This document shows, piece by piece, positions 54,806 through 64,000 of a stretch of 64,000 nucleotides of DNA. The stretch is from positions 5,392,603-5,456,602 of the forward strand of contig NZ_CP059735.1 of the NCBI RefSeq assembly GCF_000948975.2, read 5' to 3'. Source of the stretch: Thalassomonas actiniarum (lineage in GTDB: Bacteria; Pseudomonadota; Gammaproteobacteria; Enterobacterales; Alteromonadaceae). Position 1 is the stretch's first letter, and the number at the start of each line of letters is the position of its first letter. The notes below the pieces were generated by a model that was given only the letters and a program-made list of their open reading frames with translations, did no database searches and was not told where the DNA came from. A program made the position numbers and the translations under genes.

Positions 54806-55672
54806 ATGAAAACTATTCTGAATATACTCGATGAATGCACAAGTAGCTTCGTTATCTCTGTATGTACTCTGACTGTAGTTTTTATTCTACTGATAGCTAT
54901 TTATTTCAATAATATCAGTATATTTGAGCCATTGTTTTTACTTCCTATTGTGGTACTCAGCTGGTATGGGGGTCGAACGGCTGGACTGACATTAGCGGCT
55001 TTAGTTGTTACTTTTACCTTCCTTATCAATGCCCTTAGCATAGAGCCTTTGCCCCTTTCCCTTAAATCCGTTATTTATATAAGCTTACGCTTTATTGTTT
55101 ATTCTGTACTGGCCGTTTTGATTATAAATTTCAGGGATGCCCATAATGAAGAATCTGCTATGGCCAGTACAGACAATCTTACAGGTATATTGAATTCAAG
55201 AGGTTTTTCTATTGAGTTGGCAAACGAAATTCTCAGGTCAATTAGATATAAGCATATTTTTTCTTTGTCATACATAGATATAGACAATTTTAAAGAGATT
55301 AATGATTCCATTGGCCATCAGGAAGGGGACAAATTACTTATTGCAGTATCAAAATGTTTAGTATCCAGCCTGCGAAAGACAGATATTGTTGCAAGACTAG
55401 GTGGTGATGAGTTTGCTGTTATATTCCCCGAAACAGGACAGCCAGAAGTGAAAAGAGCCTTTGCCAGTGCTAGTAAAACACTTGAATATCAAATGCTAAA
55501 GAAAGGTTGGAACGTTAGCTTTAGCGTTGGCATAGTAACATTTGAAATGTTACCGATGGATATAAAAGAAGCAATAAAAATTGCGGACGATCTGATGTAT
55601 ACCGTTAAAAAAAATAAAAAAAATGATGTCGCATTTCAGGTTTGGCAAGGAAAAAGTCATAATGGCCAATAA
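54806..55672 (+). CDS. Membrane-anchored diguanylate cyclase
   Basis: 288 residues. Four TM helices in the first ~105 residues form a 4-TM module. The GGDEF domain follows, with 'TDNLTGILNSRGF', 'YIDIDNFKEINDSIGHQEGD', an intact 'GGDEF' active site and an RxxD inhibitory site (RKTD) five residues before it. It should therefore make cyclic di-GMP and be subject to product inhibition. No periplasmic sensor domain is seen. Confidence 0.92.
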   Translation: MKTILNILDECTSSFVISVCTLTVVFILLIAIYFNNISIFEPLFLLPIVVLSWYGGRTAGLTLAALVVTFTFLINALSIEPLPLSLKSVIYISLRFIVYSVLAVLIINFRDAHNEESAMASTDNLTGILNSRGFSIELANEILRSIRYKHIFSLSYIDIDNFKEINDSIGHQEGDKLLIAVSKCLVSSLRKTDIVARLGGDEFAVIFPETGQPEVKRAFASASKTLEYQMLKKGWNVSFSVGIVTFEMLPMDIKEAIKIADDLMYTVKKNKKNDVAFQVWQGKSHNGQ

Positions 55673-55749
55673 TGCTGATATAACAGATACCGACTCTTCA
55701 AAGTGCCGTCATCTAATCTATTGTTTTAACGGCTTAATCAGGCGAGCAT

Positions 55750-55778
55750 AAAAAAGCCCGGAAATTTCTCTCCGGGCT
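55750..55778 (-). terminator. Intrinsic terminator of groL
   Basis: Minus-strand AGCCCGG / CCGGGCT stem with a 10-base loop followed by TTTTTT, 35 bases after the groL stop. Confidence 0.9.
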
Positions 55779-55812
55779 CTCATTAGAATACCTGGGGTTT
55801 AGGCCACAAAAA

Positions 55813-57486
<1,674 letters not shown>

Positions 57487-57569
57487 TTAATTAATGTGTG
57501 AGACGGAGGTCTTTGCTCAACATCCCGATTAAAATTTGTTGCTTAGTTGCGAACTGAGTTAGCTGTGAC

Positions 57570-57860
57570 TTACTCGACAATCGCCAGAATGTCTGATTCA
57601 CTCAGGATCAGTACTTCGTCGCCATCAATTTTTTCTGTTTTTACGCCGTAACCTTCATTGAAGATCACCTGGTCGCCAACTTTTACGTCTAATGCGCGTA
57701 CTTCACCGTTTTCTAAAATACGGCCGTTACCTACCGCAACAACTTCACCACGAGTCGATTTTTCAGCAGCGCTACCCGTTAAAACAATGCCGCCAGCAGA
57801 CTTAGACTCTACTTCTTTACGTTTTACAATTACGCGATCATGTAATGGACGAATGCTCAT
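57570..57860 (-). CDS. groS: Co-chaperonin GroES (10 kDa)
   Basis: Heptameric lid of GroEL. 96 residues starting '[18 protein letters not shown]', with the mobile loop '[21 protein letters not shown]'. AGGAGAG precedes the ATG. Driven by a sigma-32-type promoter. Confidence 0.99.
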   Translation of the reverse strand: MSIRPLHDRVIVKRKEVESKSAGGIVLTGSAAEKSTRGEVVAVGNGRILENGEVRALDVKVGDQVIFNEGYGVKTEKIDGDEVLILSESDILAIVE

Positions 57861-57914
57861 TTATCTCTCCTGAGAATTTAAATATTTAAGGTTTAACAAA
57901 ATTGGTTGATTCAA

Positions 57915-57942
57915 AGATGGGGATTAAAAAATACTTCACAAG
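57915..57942 (-). promoter_or_regulatory. Sigma-32 heat-shock promoter of groESL
   Basis: Minus-strand CTTGTG and CCCCATCT with a 14-base spacer, very close to the sigma-32 consensus (CTTGAA-N13/15-CCCCAT). It lies between fxsA and groS, ~55-80 bases before the groS start. Confidence 0.85.
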
Positions 57943-57959
57943 TGCAAAGTGTAATTTTT

Positions 57960-58475
57960 TTAATCTTTACGCTCAAAATCCCCTTCCAGGGTATGGCCAC
58001 TCTGCCCTCTTGATTTTTCGATGAAATCCTGGCCAGGAGCCTGCTCATGAGTTTGCGAGAACCCCTGGCTTTGCGAGAAATGCTGGCTTTGGTGGCTAAA
58101 GCCCCCCCGGGCCACCTGGCTGACAACAATTTTTTGCTGGACCGCTTTAATCAGCGCCTGTCTGAACTGAGGCACCAGCAAAGCCAGGCCGAAAAAGTCG
58201 GTAACAAAACCGGGAGTCAACAGTAATACCCCGGACACCAGCAATAACACACCGGCCACAATTTCATCCGACGGCATTTGCCCCTGGGCCATTTTCGTTT
58301 GCACCGAACTTAAAGTTGCCAGCCCTTGCTGGCGTACTTTTTTCGCCCCGAACCAGGCGGTCAGAATAACAATAGCTATGGTCGGCCAGGCGCCTAAAAA
58401 GGCTCCTACCTGCATTAACACCATGATCTCTATGATAGGTACGGCAATAAATAATAAAAATAAGATCCGAAACAT
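57960..58475 (-). CDS. fxsA: FxsA family membrane protein
   Basis: 171 residues from the ATG at 58475, which has GGGAGTGCC in front. Hydrophobic helices in the first ~120 residues, with 'MQVGAFLGAWPTIAIVILTAWFGAKKVRQQG' and 'GVLLLTPGFVTDFFGLALLVP' typical of FxsA, then a hydrophilic Gln/His/Ser-rich tail. E. coli FxsA modulates exclusion of phage T7 by the F plasmid; its normal role is unclear. It lies upstream of groESL, as in E. coli. Confidence 0.9.
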   Translation of the reverse strand: MFRILFLLFIAVPIIEIMVLMQVGAFLGAWPTIAIVILTAWFGAKKVRQQGLATLSSVQTKMAQGQMPSDEIVAGVLLLVSGVLLLTPGFVTDFFGLALLVPQFRQALIKAVQQKIVVSQVARGGFSHQSQHFSQSQGFSQTHEQAPGQDFIEKSRGQSGHTLEGDFERKD

Positions 58476-58696
58476 TGGCACTCCCAACAACAATCAGTAA
58501 GGGAGATATATGGGCATTTACGCTATTTTCAACACCCTTTTACCAATGAACACGGGCAAAAGCCGCCTGCTCGGGCAACAGGCGGGCAATTGAAAAAATA
58601 CTTACATTTTTTCCTCTTTATTTGTGCGAGCTTAAGTTTTTTTTACATGAAATAAAGGTAGAATATTGGCCATTAATGAAATAAATTTTCAATATT

Positions 58697-59017
58697 ATGT
58701 ATCTATTAGTGTTATGTACTTGCCCGGATAACAGCATTGCCGAACTTATCGGCCGTGCCCTGGTTGAAGATAAACTGGCTGCCTGTGTTAATATCATGCC
58801 GGGTATCACTTCCGTTTATCGCTGGCAAGGTAATGTAGAGTTTGGTGCAGAAGTGCAGCTATTGATCAAAACAGCCTCGGATAAATATCCTTTGCTGGAA
58901 GAGAAAATCAACAGTTTGCACCCCTACGAAACTCCGGAAATTATCGCCTTGAACATCCAGCAAGGTGATAAACATTATTTAAACTGGATCACTGAGTCAT
59001 TAAAAGAAAATTCATGA
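58697..59017 (+). CDS. cutA: CutA1 divalent-ion tolerance protein
   Basis: 106 residues, a trimeric small protein of the CutA1 family with 'LAACVNIMPGITSVYRWQG' and 'LHPYETPEIIAL'. In E. coli the locus was linked to copper tolerance, and the biochemical role is not settled. Its stop overlaps the dsbD start (ATGA), the usual cutA-dsbD pairing. Confidence 0.96.
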   Translation: MYLLVLCTCPDNSIAELIGRALVEDKLAACVNIMPGITSVYRWQGNVEFGAEVQLLIKTASDKYPLLEEKINSLHPYETPEIIALNIQQGDKHYLNWITESLKENS

Positions 59018-60867
59018 AACAGCTAGCTATTTCCCTGTTATTACTGCTGACCAGCCTGTCTTTTTACAGCCAGGAGGTTAGCGCACAATCTTCCATCTTT
59101 GATACCTCAGCATCATCGCTATTCAGTAACGATGACGAGTTCCTGAAAGTGGAAGAGGCCTTTGTTTTCGATTTTTTCCAAAAAGATGACAAATTACAAG
59201 TTAGCTTCAACATTGCCGATGGCTATTATTTATACCGTCACCAGTTTAAGTTCTCCGCCGACAATGCCACATTCACCGCACCGGAATTGCCCGAGGGCAT
59301 AGAGCACGAAGACGAATTTTTCGGTATCACCCAGATATTTACCGAACCGCTTAATTTTACCTTTGATATTGGGGAAGCAGCCGACAGCGCCAATATCACC
59401 ATACGTTACCAGGGCTGCGCTGAAAAAGGCTTATGTTATCCACCCACCAAGCAGGTGGTGCCGCTTGCCTACGTCAAAAGCAAACTCAATGGCGACGGCA
59501 ATAACAGTACTTCCTCACAGGCAGTCTTATCTGCGCTGACACCAGAGAAAAACACCCCGGCAAAAACTCAAGAGCAGGCGAGCAGCAATAACAGCGAGCA
59601 ATACCAACTGGCCGATATGCTTAAGGGAGATAACCTCTGGCTGACCCTGGCGGCCTTTTTTGTCGGCGGCCTGCTGCTCTCTTTCACTCCTTGCGTTTTC
59701 CCTATGTATCCGATTTTAACCGGTATCATAGTGGGCCAGGGTGACAAACTTACCAACAAAAATGCCTTTACCTTATCTTTTGCTTACGTCCAGGGCATGG
59801 CGGTCACTTATACCCTGCTGGGCATAGTAGTGGCGCTGGCAGGGGCGCAATTCCAGGCCATGTTCCAGCATCCTTATGTGCTGATCGGCTTAAGCGTGCT
59901 CTTTATTTTCCTGGCGCTGTCCATGTTCGGCGTGTTTAATTTGGCCCTGCCCAGCAGCTGGCAAAATAAACTCAACAATTTAAGCAACCAACAAAAAGGC
60001 GGTTCTACTTTTGGCGTGATGGCCATGGGGGCGATATCGGCGTTAGTGGCTTCTCCCTGCACCACAGCACCGCTGACCGGCGCCCTGCTGTATATTTCCC
60101 AGACAGGTGATATCACCTTAGGTGCTTCCGCCTTATATGCCTTAAGTTTGGGCATGGGTCTGCCTTTATTGGTCCTTGGCAGCTCAGGCGGAAAACTGTT
60201 ACCTAAAGCCGGTAACTGGATGACAGTGATCAAAAACATTTTTGGCCTGCTGCTGCTCGCTGTACCGGTATTCCTGTTAGAGCGCCTGATCCCGGAAATG
60301 GCCACCCAGTTATTATGGGCGACGCTGATCCTGATAAGCGCCAGTTATTTTTATGTCATCAACCGTGACACCACCCCGGGATTCTGGTTTGGCGTGCGCA
60401 GTCTGGCGATCTTTCTTGCCCTGTTTGTCGGTGCCAACAAGGCCTATCAGCTTATTTACCCGCAACATAACACCACCTATTTGGCCCACGTAGAAGAGCC
60501 TGAATTTACCCGGGTACAAACCCTCAGCGAACTCAACCAGCTAGTAATGGAGGCAAACGGCCAGGGAAAAACCGTGATGGTCGACCTTTATGCCGACTGG
60601 TGTATTGCCTGTAAGGAGTTTGAGAAATACACTTTCCCCAAACCGGAAGTCCAGAATGCCCTGGCCAACACCCTCAAGGTACAAATAGACCTGACGGATA
60701 CGGGTACGGATACCAGCATAGAATTGATGGAGCATTTTAATGTCTTTGGCTTGCCTTCTATTTTGTTCTTTGACTTAGAAGGCAATGAATTAAGCCAGCA
60801 AAGGATCACTGGTTTTATGGAAGCCGTAGATTTTGCCGAACACGTCAACAGCATTTTTAATAGCTAA
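59014..60867 (+). CDS. dsbD: Thiol:disulfide interchange protein DsbD
   Basis: Carries reducing power from cytoplasmic thioredoxin to the periplasm. 617 residues: signal peptide, periplasmic alpha domain with the Cys pair in 'CAEKGLCYPP', eight-helix beta domain with 'FTPCVFPMYPILTG' and 'SPCTTAPLTG', and periplasmic gamma domain with thioredoxin motif 'DWCIACKEFE'. All six catalytic cysteines are present. It overlaps cutA by four bases. Confidence 0.97.
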   Translation: MKQLAISLLLLLTSLSFYSQEVSAQSSIFDTSASSLFSNDDEFLKVEEAFVFDFFQKDDKLQVSFNIADGYYLYRHQFKFSADNATFTAPELPEGIEHEDEFFGITQIFTEPLNFTFDIGEAADSANITIRYQGCAEKGLCYPPTKQVVPLAYVKSKLNGDGNNSTSSQAVLSALTPEKNTPAKTQEQASSNNSEQYQLADMLKGDNLWLTLAAFFVGGLLLSFTPCVFPMYPILTGIIVGQGDKLTNKNAFTLSFAYVQGMAVTYTLLGIVVALAGAQFQAMFQHPYVLIGLSVLFIFLALSMFGVFNLALPSSWQNKLNNLSNQQKGGSTFGVMAMGAISALVASPCTTAPLTGALLYISQTGDITLGASALYALSLGMGLPLLVLGSSGGKLLPKAGNWMTVIKNIFGLLLLAVPVFLLERLIPEMATQLLWATLILISASYFYVINRDTTPGFWFGVRSLAIFLALFVGANKAYQLIYPQHNTTYLAHVEEPEFTRVQTLSELNQLVMEANGQGKTVMVDLYADWCIACKEFEKYTFPKPEVQNALANTLKVQIDLTDTGTDTSIELMEHFNVFGLPSILFFDLEGNELSQQRITGFMEAVDFAEHVNSIFNS

Positions 60868-60887
60868 ACGGTTTAGTTATTATCCGC

Positions 60888-60915
60888 AAAAAAGGCCGGT
60901 TAACCGGCCTTTTTT
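60888..60915. terminator. Bidirectional terminator
   Basis: A fully palindromic 28-base sequence, AAAAAAGGCCGG...CCGGCCTTTTTT, between dsbD and the convergent GGDEF-EAL gene. Confidence 0.93.
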
Positions 60916-60931
60916 AAATCCGCTATTTGCC

Positions 60932-63364
60932 TTAAGGTTTCTTCGGCAGCCAGAAGCCATCAATGATTTTTTCATGGATAAAGTCCGCCAGCTCCACTTC
61001 CGGTACCGGCCTGGAAAAGTAGTACCCCTGGATATAATCGCAATCGTGCTGAGTTAAAGCTTGTAGCTGAGCACCGGTTTCCACCCCCTCCGCCACCACC
61101 TGTAAACCTAAATTTTTCACCATGGCTATGGTAGAGATAATAATCTGGTAGTCGGCATTATTTTCCAACATGCCAAAAACAAAGCTTTTGTCGATTTTGA
61201 TCACGTCCACCGGCATTTTTTTTAAGTAAGCCAAAGAAGAATAACCTGTGCCAAAATCATCAATAGCAAAGCTAAAACCTAGCTCCCTCAGGGCCGACAT
61301 CACCTCTATCGCAACATTGATATCTTTTACCAGGGTTTGCTCGGTTAATTCCAGTTCAAAATGGCGGGCTGATACGGAAAACTCCGCCAATAAAGCCTGG
61401 AGATAATCCGGCAACTTAGGATCGACAAACTGGCCGGCGGATAAATTCACCGCCATACGTACCTGGGTTAAACCAAGCTTTTGGATCTCCAGCAGCAGTT
61501 CAAAACTACGCCTGAGCACCCAGTAGCTGAGCTCGAGCATATAGGCGGAATTTTCCAGGATAGGAATAAAGTCATCCGGGGGGATCAGGCCTCTTTTGGG
61601 GTGGTGCCAGCGCAACAAAACTTCAAAACCGTATAACTTACGGCTTTTCGTTTCCAGCTGCGGCTGCAGGCTTAAGCTAAACTGCTTTTTTTCCAGCGCC
61701 TGCCTGACTTCCCCCTCGAGAAAAACATGACGGGCGATACGTTGATACATTTCACTGTGGTGTACATGGTATTGGCCGCCGCCGTCTTTTTTTGCCTCAT
61801 ACATGGCGATGTCGGCGAAACTGATCAACTGCTCCGCCTTGGCCTTGGGATCTTCGGTATAGGCTATGCCTATGCTGCTGGAAATATAGAAAATACTGGC
61901 ATCAAGCCGGATAGGTTGTTTAAACTGTTTGAGTACCTGTTCGGCAATCTCAACCGCCTGCTGTTCATTTTTGAGCTCCCCCAATACGATCACAAACTCA
62001 TCACCGCCAAAGCGACAGGCCAGATCATCTTTTCGCAAGGCTAAGCGAATACGGTTAGCCGCCTCGATCAATAAACGATCTCCTTCATCATGACCGTAAC
62101 TGACATTCACCTTTTTAAAATTGTCTAAATCAAGAAAGAGTACCGCCAGGCCGCCATGGTGCTTTTCGATCATTGCAACCGCCTTATTCAGCTTATGATT
62201 GAGCATGTTACGGCTCGGCAAACCGGTCAGCAAATCATACATGGCGATGTTTTCCAGCTCGCGTGCCTTTTGTTCGATATTTTGATCCAACTGTTCCAGT
62301 TCGAAACTCAGCTCTAAGGCGGCATCGGACAAGACATCGAGTTCATCGGAAAACAGACGCATACGGCGAAATTCTACCTGCCGAAATTCGGCAAAATGTT
62401 TTCGCGCCAGCAAAGGCAAGGCATCGGACAAGGCCAATAACCGCTGGGAAAAAGGCCCCGTGATATAAAATACCAGCATCGCCAGGGTGAAGAATATGAT
62501 ACTCACAGACCATAAAAACTGCCGCCGATCCTCGTCATGCTTTAAAGTGAATGGGGTCATATCATGGATCAATACCAGGAAAAATACCCGCTGCTGATTC
62601 TCGGACAAGGAAAGAAAGTTGACTAAATAACTCAGTTGTTCAACCTCTGCCTGCAAGCCGGTATTACTCACCTGAGAAACCAGCTGCCTGCCCTGCTCGC
62701 CGTAAAGCAAAATATTAATCAGCTCCCTGTTAGAGGAAGAAATAATACTGGCCTGTTGCACCTGGGGTTTACCCTGGCGGGGATAACTGACAATAGCGAC
62801 TTCATTTTCCAGTGACTGACCTATGGCAAATAACATATCCACCAGTGAGGCGGTAATGGCAATCACCGCCAGCTCCCCCTGCTTATTAAATACCGGGATA
62901 GTGATTAACTGCAAACAAAGCTGATCGCACAGCACGTCATTATGGGGGTGCTGCAATTTTAATGTTGCGGAGATTTTATCTTTAATATCCGAAGGTAACA
63001 CCCCGGTACCGTATAATTCCTGGCCGCTTTCCTTCACCAGCCAAACATTTTCTACATTCAGCTGCATTTGTAGAATTTCAAATTGCCTGCCAAGATTTAA
63101 GGCCAGCTTTTTAAAATCATCCTGCCGATAGAGGCGGGCAATGCCGGAAAAAGACTCCAACCAAATCCTTAACTGACGCTGCAAAATATTACTTTGCAAA
63201 TAAAACTGTACCTGGCCGTGTTGCAACGCCGTTGTTTGAAATTGTTTAAATTCATTCTGCAAACGCAACAGCGAGAGGCAAGCAAAACCACTGGTCACCA
63301 GCAGCAAGGTCCCGATGATCAGGATCAGTAATTTAGTGGGTACACTGATAAACTGCTTTTTCAT
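60932..63364 (-). CDS. Bifunctional GGDEF-EAL cyclic di-GMP protein
   Basis: 810 residues. One TM helix (~12-30), a ~245-residue periplasmic sensor region, a second TM helix (~283-303), a HAMP-like segment with coiled coil, GGDEF domain (~370-540) with intact 'GGDEF' and an RxxD inhibitory site (RKDD) five residues before it, then an EAL domain. The EAL signature reads EVL but the metal and catalytic residues are kept ('NLSA', 'ELTE', 'DDFGTGYSSL', 'IKIDKSF', 'AEGVE', 'QGYYF'). Both activities are possible. The 3-base spacing from the upstream outer-membrane protein gene suggests co-transcription. Confidence 0.93.
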   Translation of the reverse strand: MKKQFISVPTKLLILIIGTLLLVTSGFACLSLLRLQNEFKQFQTTALQHGQVQFYLQSNILQRQLRIWLESFSGIARLYRQDDFKKLALNLGRQFEILQMQLNVENVWLVKESGQELYGTGVLPSDIKDKISATLKLQHPHNDVLCDQLCLQLITIPVFNKQGELAVIAITASLVDMLFAIGQSLENEVAIVSYPRQGKPQVQQASIISSSNRELINILLYGEQGRQLVSQVSNTGLQAEVEQLSYLVNFLSLSENQQRVFFLVLIHDMTPFTLKHDEDRRQFLWSVSIIFFTLAMLVFYITGPFSQRLLALSDALPLLARKHFAEFRQVEFRRMRLFSDELDVLSDAALELSFELEQLDQNIEQKARELENIAMYDLLTGLPSRNMLNHKLNKAVAMIEKHHGGLAVLFLDLDNFKKVNVSYGHDEGDRLLIEAANRIRLALRKDDLACRFGGDEFVIVLGELKNEQQAVEIAEQVLKQFKQPIRLDASIFYISSSIGIAYTEDPKAKAEQLISFADIAMYEAKKDGGGQYHVHHSEMYQRIARHVFLEGEVRQALEKKQFSLSLQPQLETKSRKLYGFEVLLRWHHPKRGLIPPDDFIPILENSAYMLELSYWVLRRSFELLLEIQKLGLTQVRMAVNLSAGQFVDPKLPDYLQALLAEFSVSARHFELELTEQTLVKDINVAIEVMSALRELGFSFAIDDFGTGYSSLAYLKKMPVDVIKIDKSFVFGMLENNADYQIIISTIAMVKNLGLQVVAEGVETGAQLQALTQHDCDYIQGYYFSRPVPEVELADFIHEKIIDGFWLPKKP

Positions 63365-63367
63365 CGG

Positions 63368-64000
63368 CTAGAACCAATACATCAATTGCAATGCCCACAA
63401 ATTCCAGTGTTCACGGCTATTGGCCCGGGCATCCGGCAAAACCACAGGCGTTAACCGGGCCGTGCCTTCAAACCAGTGATGTTCAAGTTCAAGGCGCACA
63501 TTAGCCCGAAGATCATAGGATACCCCTAAGGTAAAGGAGTTCTGATAACCAAAGTAGGCGGGAATCTGTCCCTGACTTCCCTGTTCCAGTCTACGGCCGC
63601 TCTTATCATCTTTATTGATATAAAATTTTTCATAACGTCCCAGGAAGGTTAATCTGTTGCCCGCCTTATAACGCCCTTGCAAAAATATCCCCTGCCCCAG
63701 GTTATCCTGGTGGAAGCCGGGAAAATAAAAATCATCAAAAACAAACCTGTCCTGCAGCAGCTCTGCACTTAACTCCCAAAACTCCCCCTGGTACAAGGCG
63801 TTAAGAAAATAACGCTGTAAGACAATATCGGCATCCAGAAAAGCATCCTGTCCGCCGCTATGGTAGCTAAAGTCGGAATCAAGCAAAGCCAGACCAAAAC
63901 GCCACGGGGAATAAAGCGGACGCCAGTATAAACTGGCCTGTATATCATAATCGTGTTTCAACCGGCCACTGGCTAACTTGCTTAAGATAATTTGGGTCTG
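63368..64000 (-). CDS. Beta-barrel-like outer membrane protein, C-terminal part
   Basis: The open frame runs beyond the right window edge; the TTG at 63961 is not a credible start because codons continue upstream (QTQIILSKLASGR...). The visible ~210 residues show alternating aromatic/hydrophobic beta-strands ('ASLYWRPLYSPWRFGLALLDSDF', 'LQGRYKAGNRLTFLGRYEKFY', 'NLWALQLMYWF') and a C-terminal Phe, typical of outer-membrane barrels. No exact family is recognised. It precedes the GGDEF-EAL gene by three bases. Confidence 0.7.
   Translation of the reverse strand, partial: QTQIILSKLASGRLKHDYDIQASLYWRPLYSPWRFGLALLDSDFSYHSGGQDAFLDADIVLQRYFLNALYQGEFWELSAELLQDRFVFDDFYFPGFHQDNLGQGIFLQGRYKAGNRLTFLGRYEKFYINKDDKSGRRLEQGSQGQIPAYFGYQNSFTLGVSYDLRANVRLELEHHWFEGTARLTPVVLPDARANSREHWNLWALQLMYWF

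Noticed and set aside
58563-58585. CCGCCTG / CAGGCGG hairpin between fxsA and cutA as a terminator
   Set aside because: It lies between divergent genes, where no transcript should end, and has only a short T run on one side.

Overview
The window looks like a chromosomal segment of a marine gammaproteobacterium of the Alteromonadales, most like Colwelliaceae (Thalassomonas/Colwellia type). The reasons are a conserved block matching the Escherichia coli mrcB-hrpB-ligT-sfsA-dksA-gluQ-pcnB-folK-panBC-yadGH neighbourhood, a PanP-type aspartate decarboxylase in place of PanD, a long stand-alone aspartate carbamoyltransferase, and a cutA-dsbD / fxsA-groESL arrangement. The taxon is an inference from gene content; no rRNA or tRNA gene was seen.

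Layout. 1-4043: housekeeping genes (3' end of a ClC channel gene, hemJ, pyrB, hemL). 4200-15560: an accessory island with an Rhs fragment, three small AT-rich genes that look like an immunity array (two are DUF4265-like paralogues), a 1701-residue secreted Rhs protein with an AT-rich HNH-nuclease tip, and an upstream coupled secreted FG-GAP/Ig-like protein. 15560-17330: a small accessory locus with an XRE regulator, two very small proteins and a six-TM membrane protein. 17371-39590: mostly core genes for cell wall synthesis, RNA processing, the stringent response, folate and pantothenate synthesis, an ABC exporter, and EF-P with its lysine aminomutase EpmB. 39767-48216: a Sel1 protein, then a two-component system divergent from an HlyD/ABC/FtsX-type exporter operon that carries a good sigma-54 promoter and two palindromic upstream sites. 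48600-55680: a serine hydrolase, a ToxR/CadC-like membrane regulator, putative tandem operator boxes, a broken gene start, small unknown genes and a diguanylate cyclase. 55750-64000: groESL with a sigma-32 promoter, fxsA, cutA, dsbD, a GGDEF-EAL protein, and the end of a beta-barrel-like protein.

How genes work together. panB and panC make pantothenate from ketoisovalerate and beta-alanine, and the convergent panP probably supplies beta-alanine. efp and epmB are divergent neighbours, and EpmB makes the beta-lysine used to modify EF-P Lys34. yadG and yadH form an exporter coupled to a TrmB-like methyltransferase. The histidine kinase and NtrC-type regulator probably control the divergent efflux operon. 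The most interesting parts are the Rhs pair with its decaying cassette array, in which a conserved Rhs motif missing from the Rhs protein sits at the end of the preceding protein, and the short-peptide/six-TM locus at 15.9-17.3 kb.
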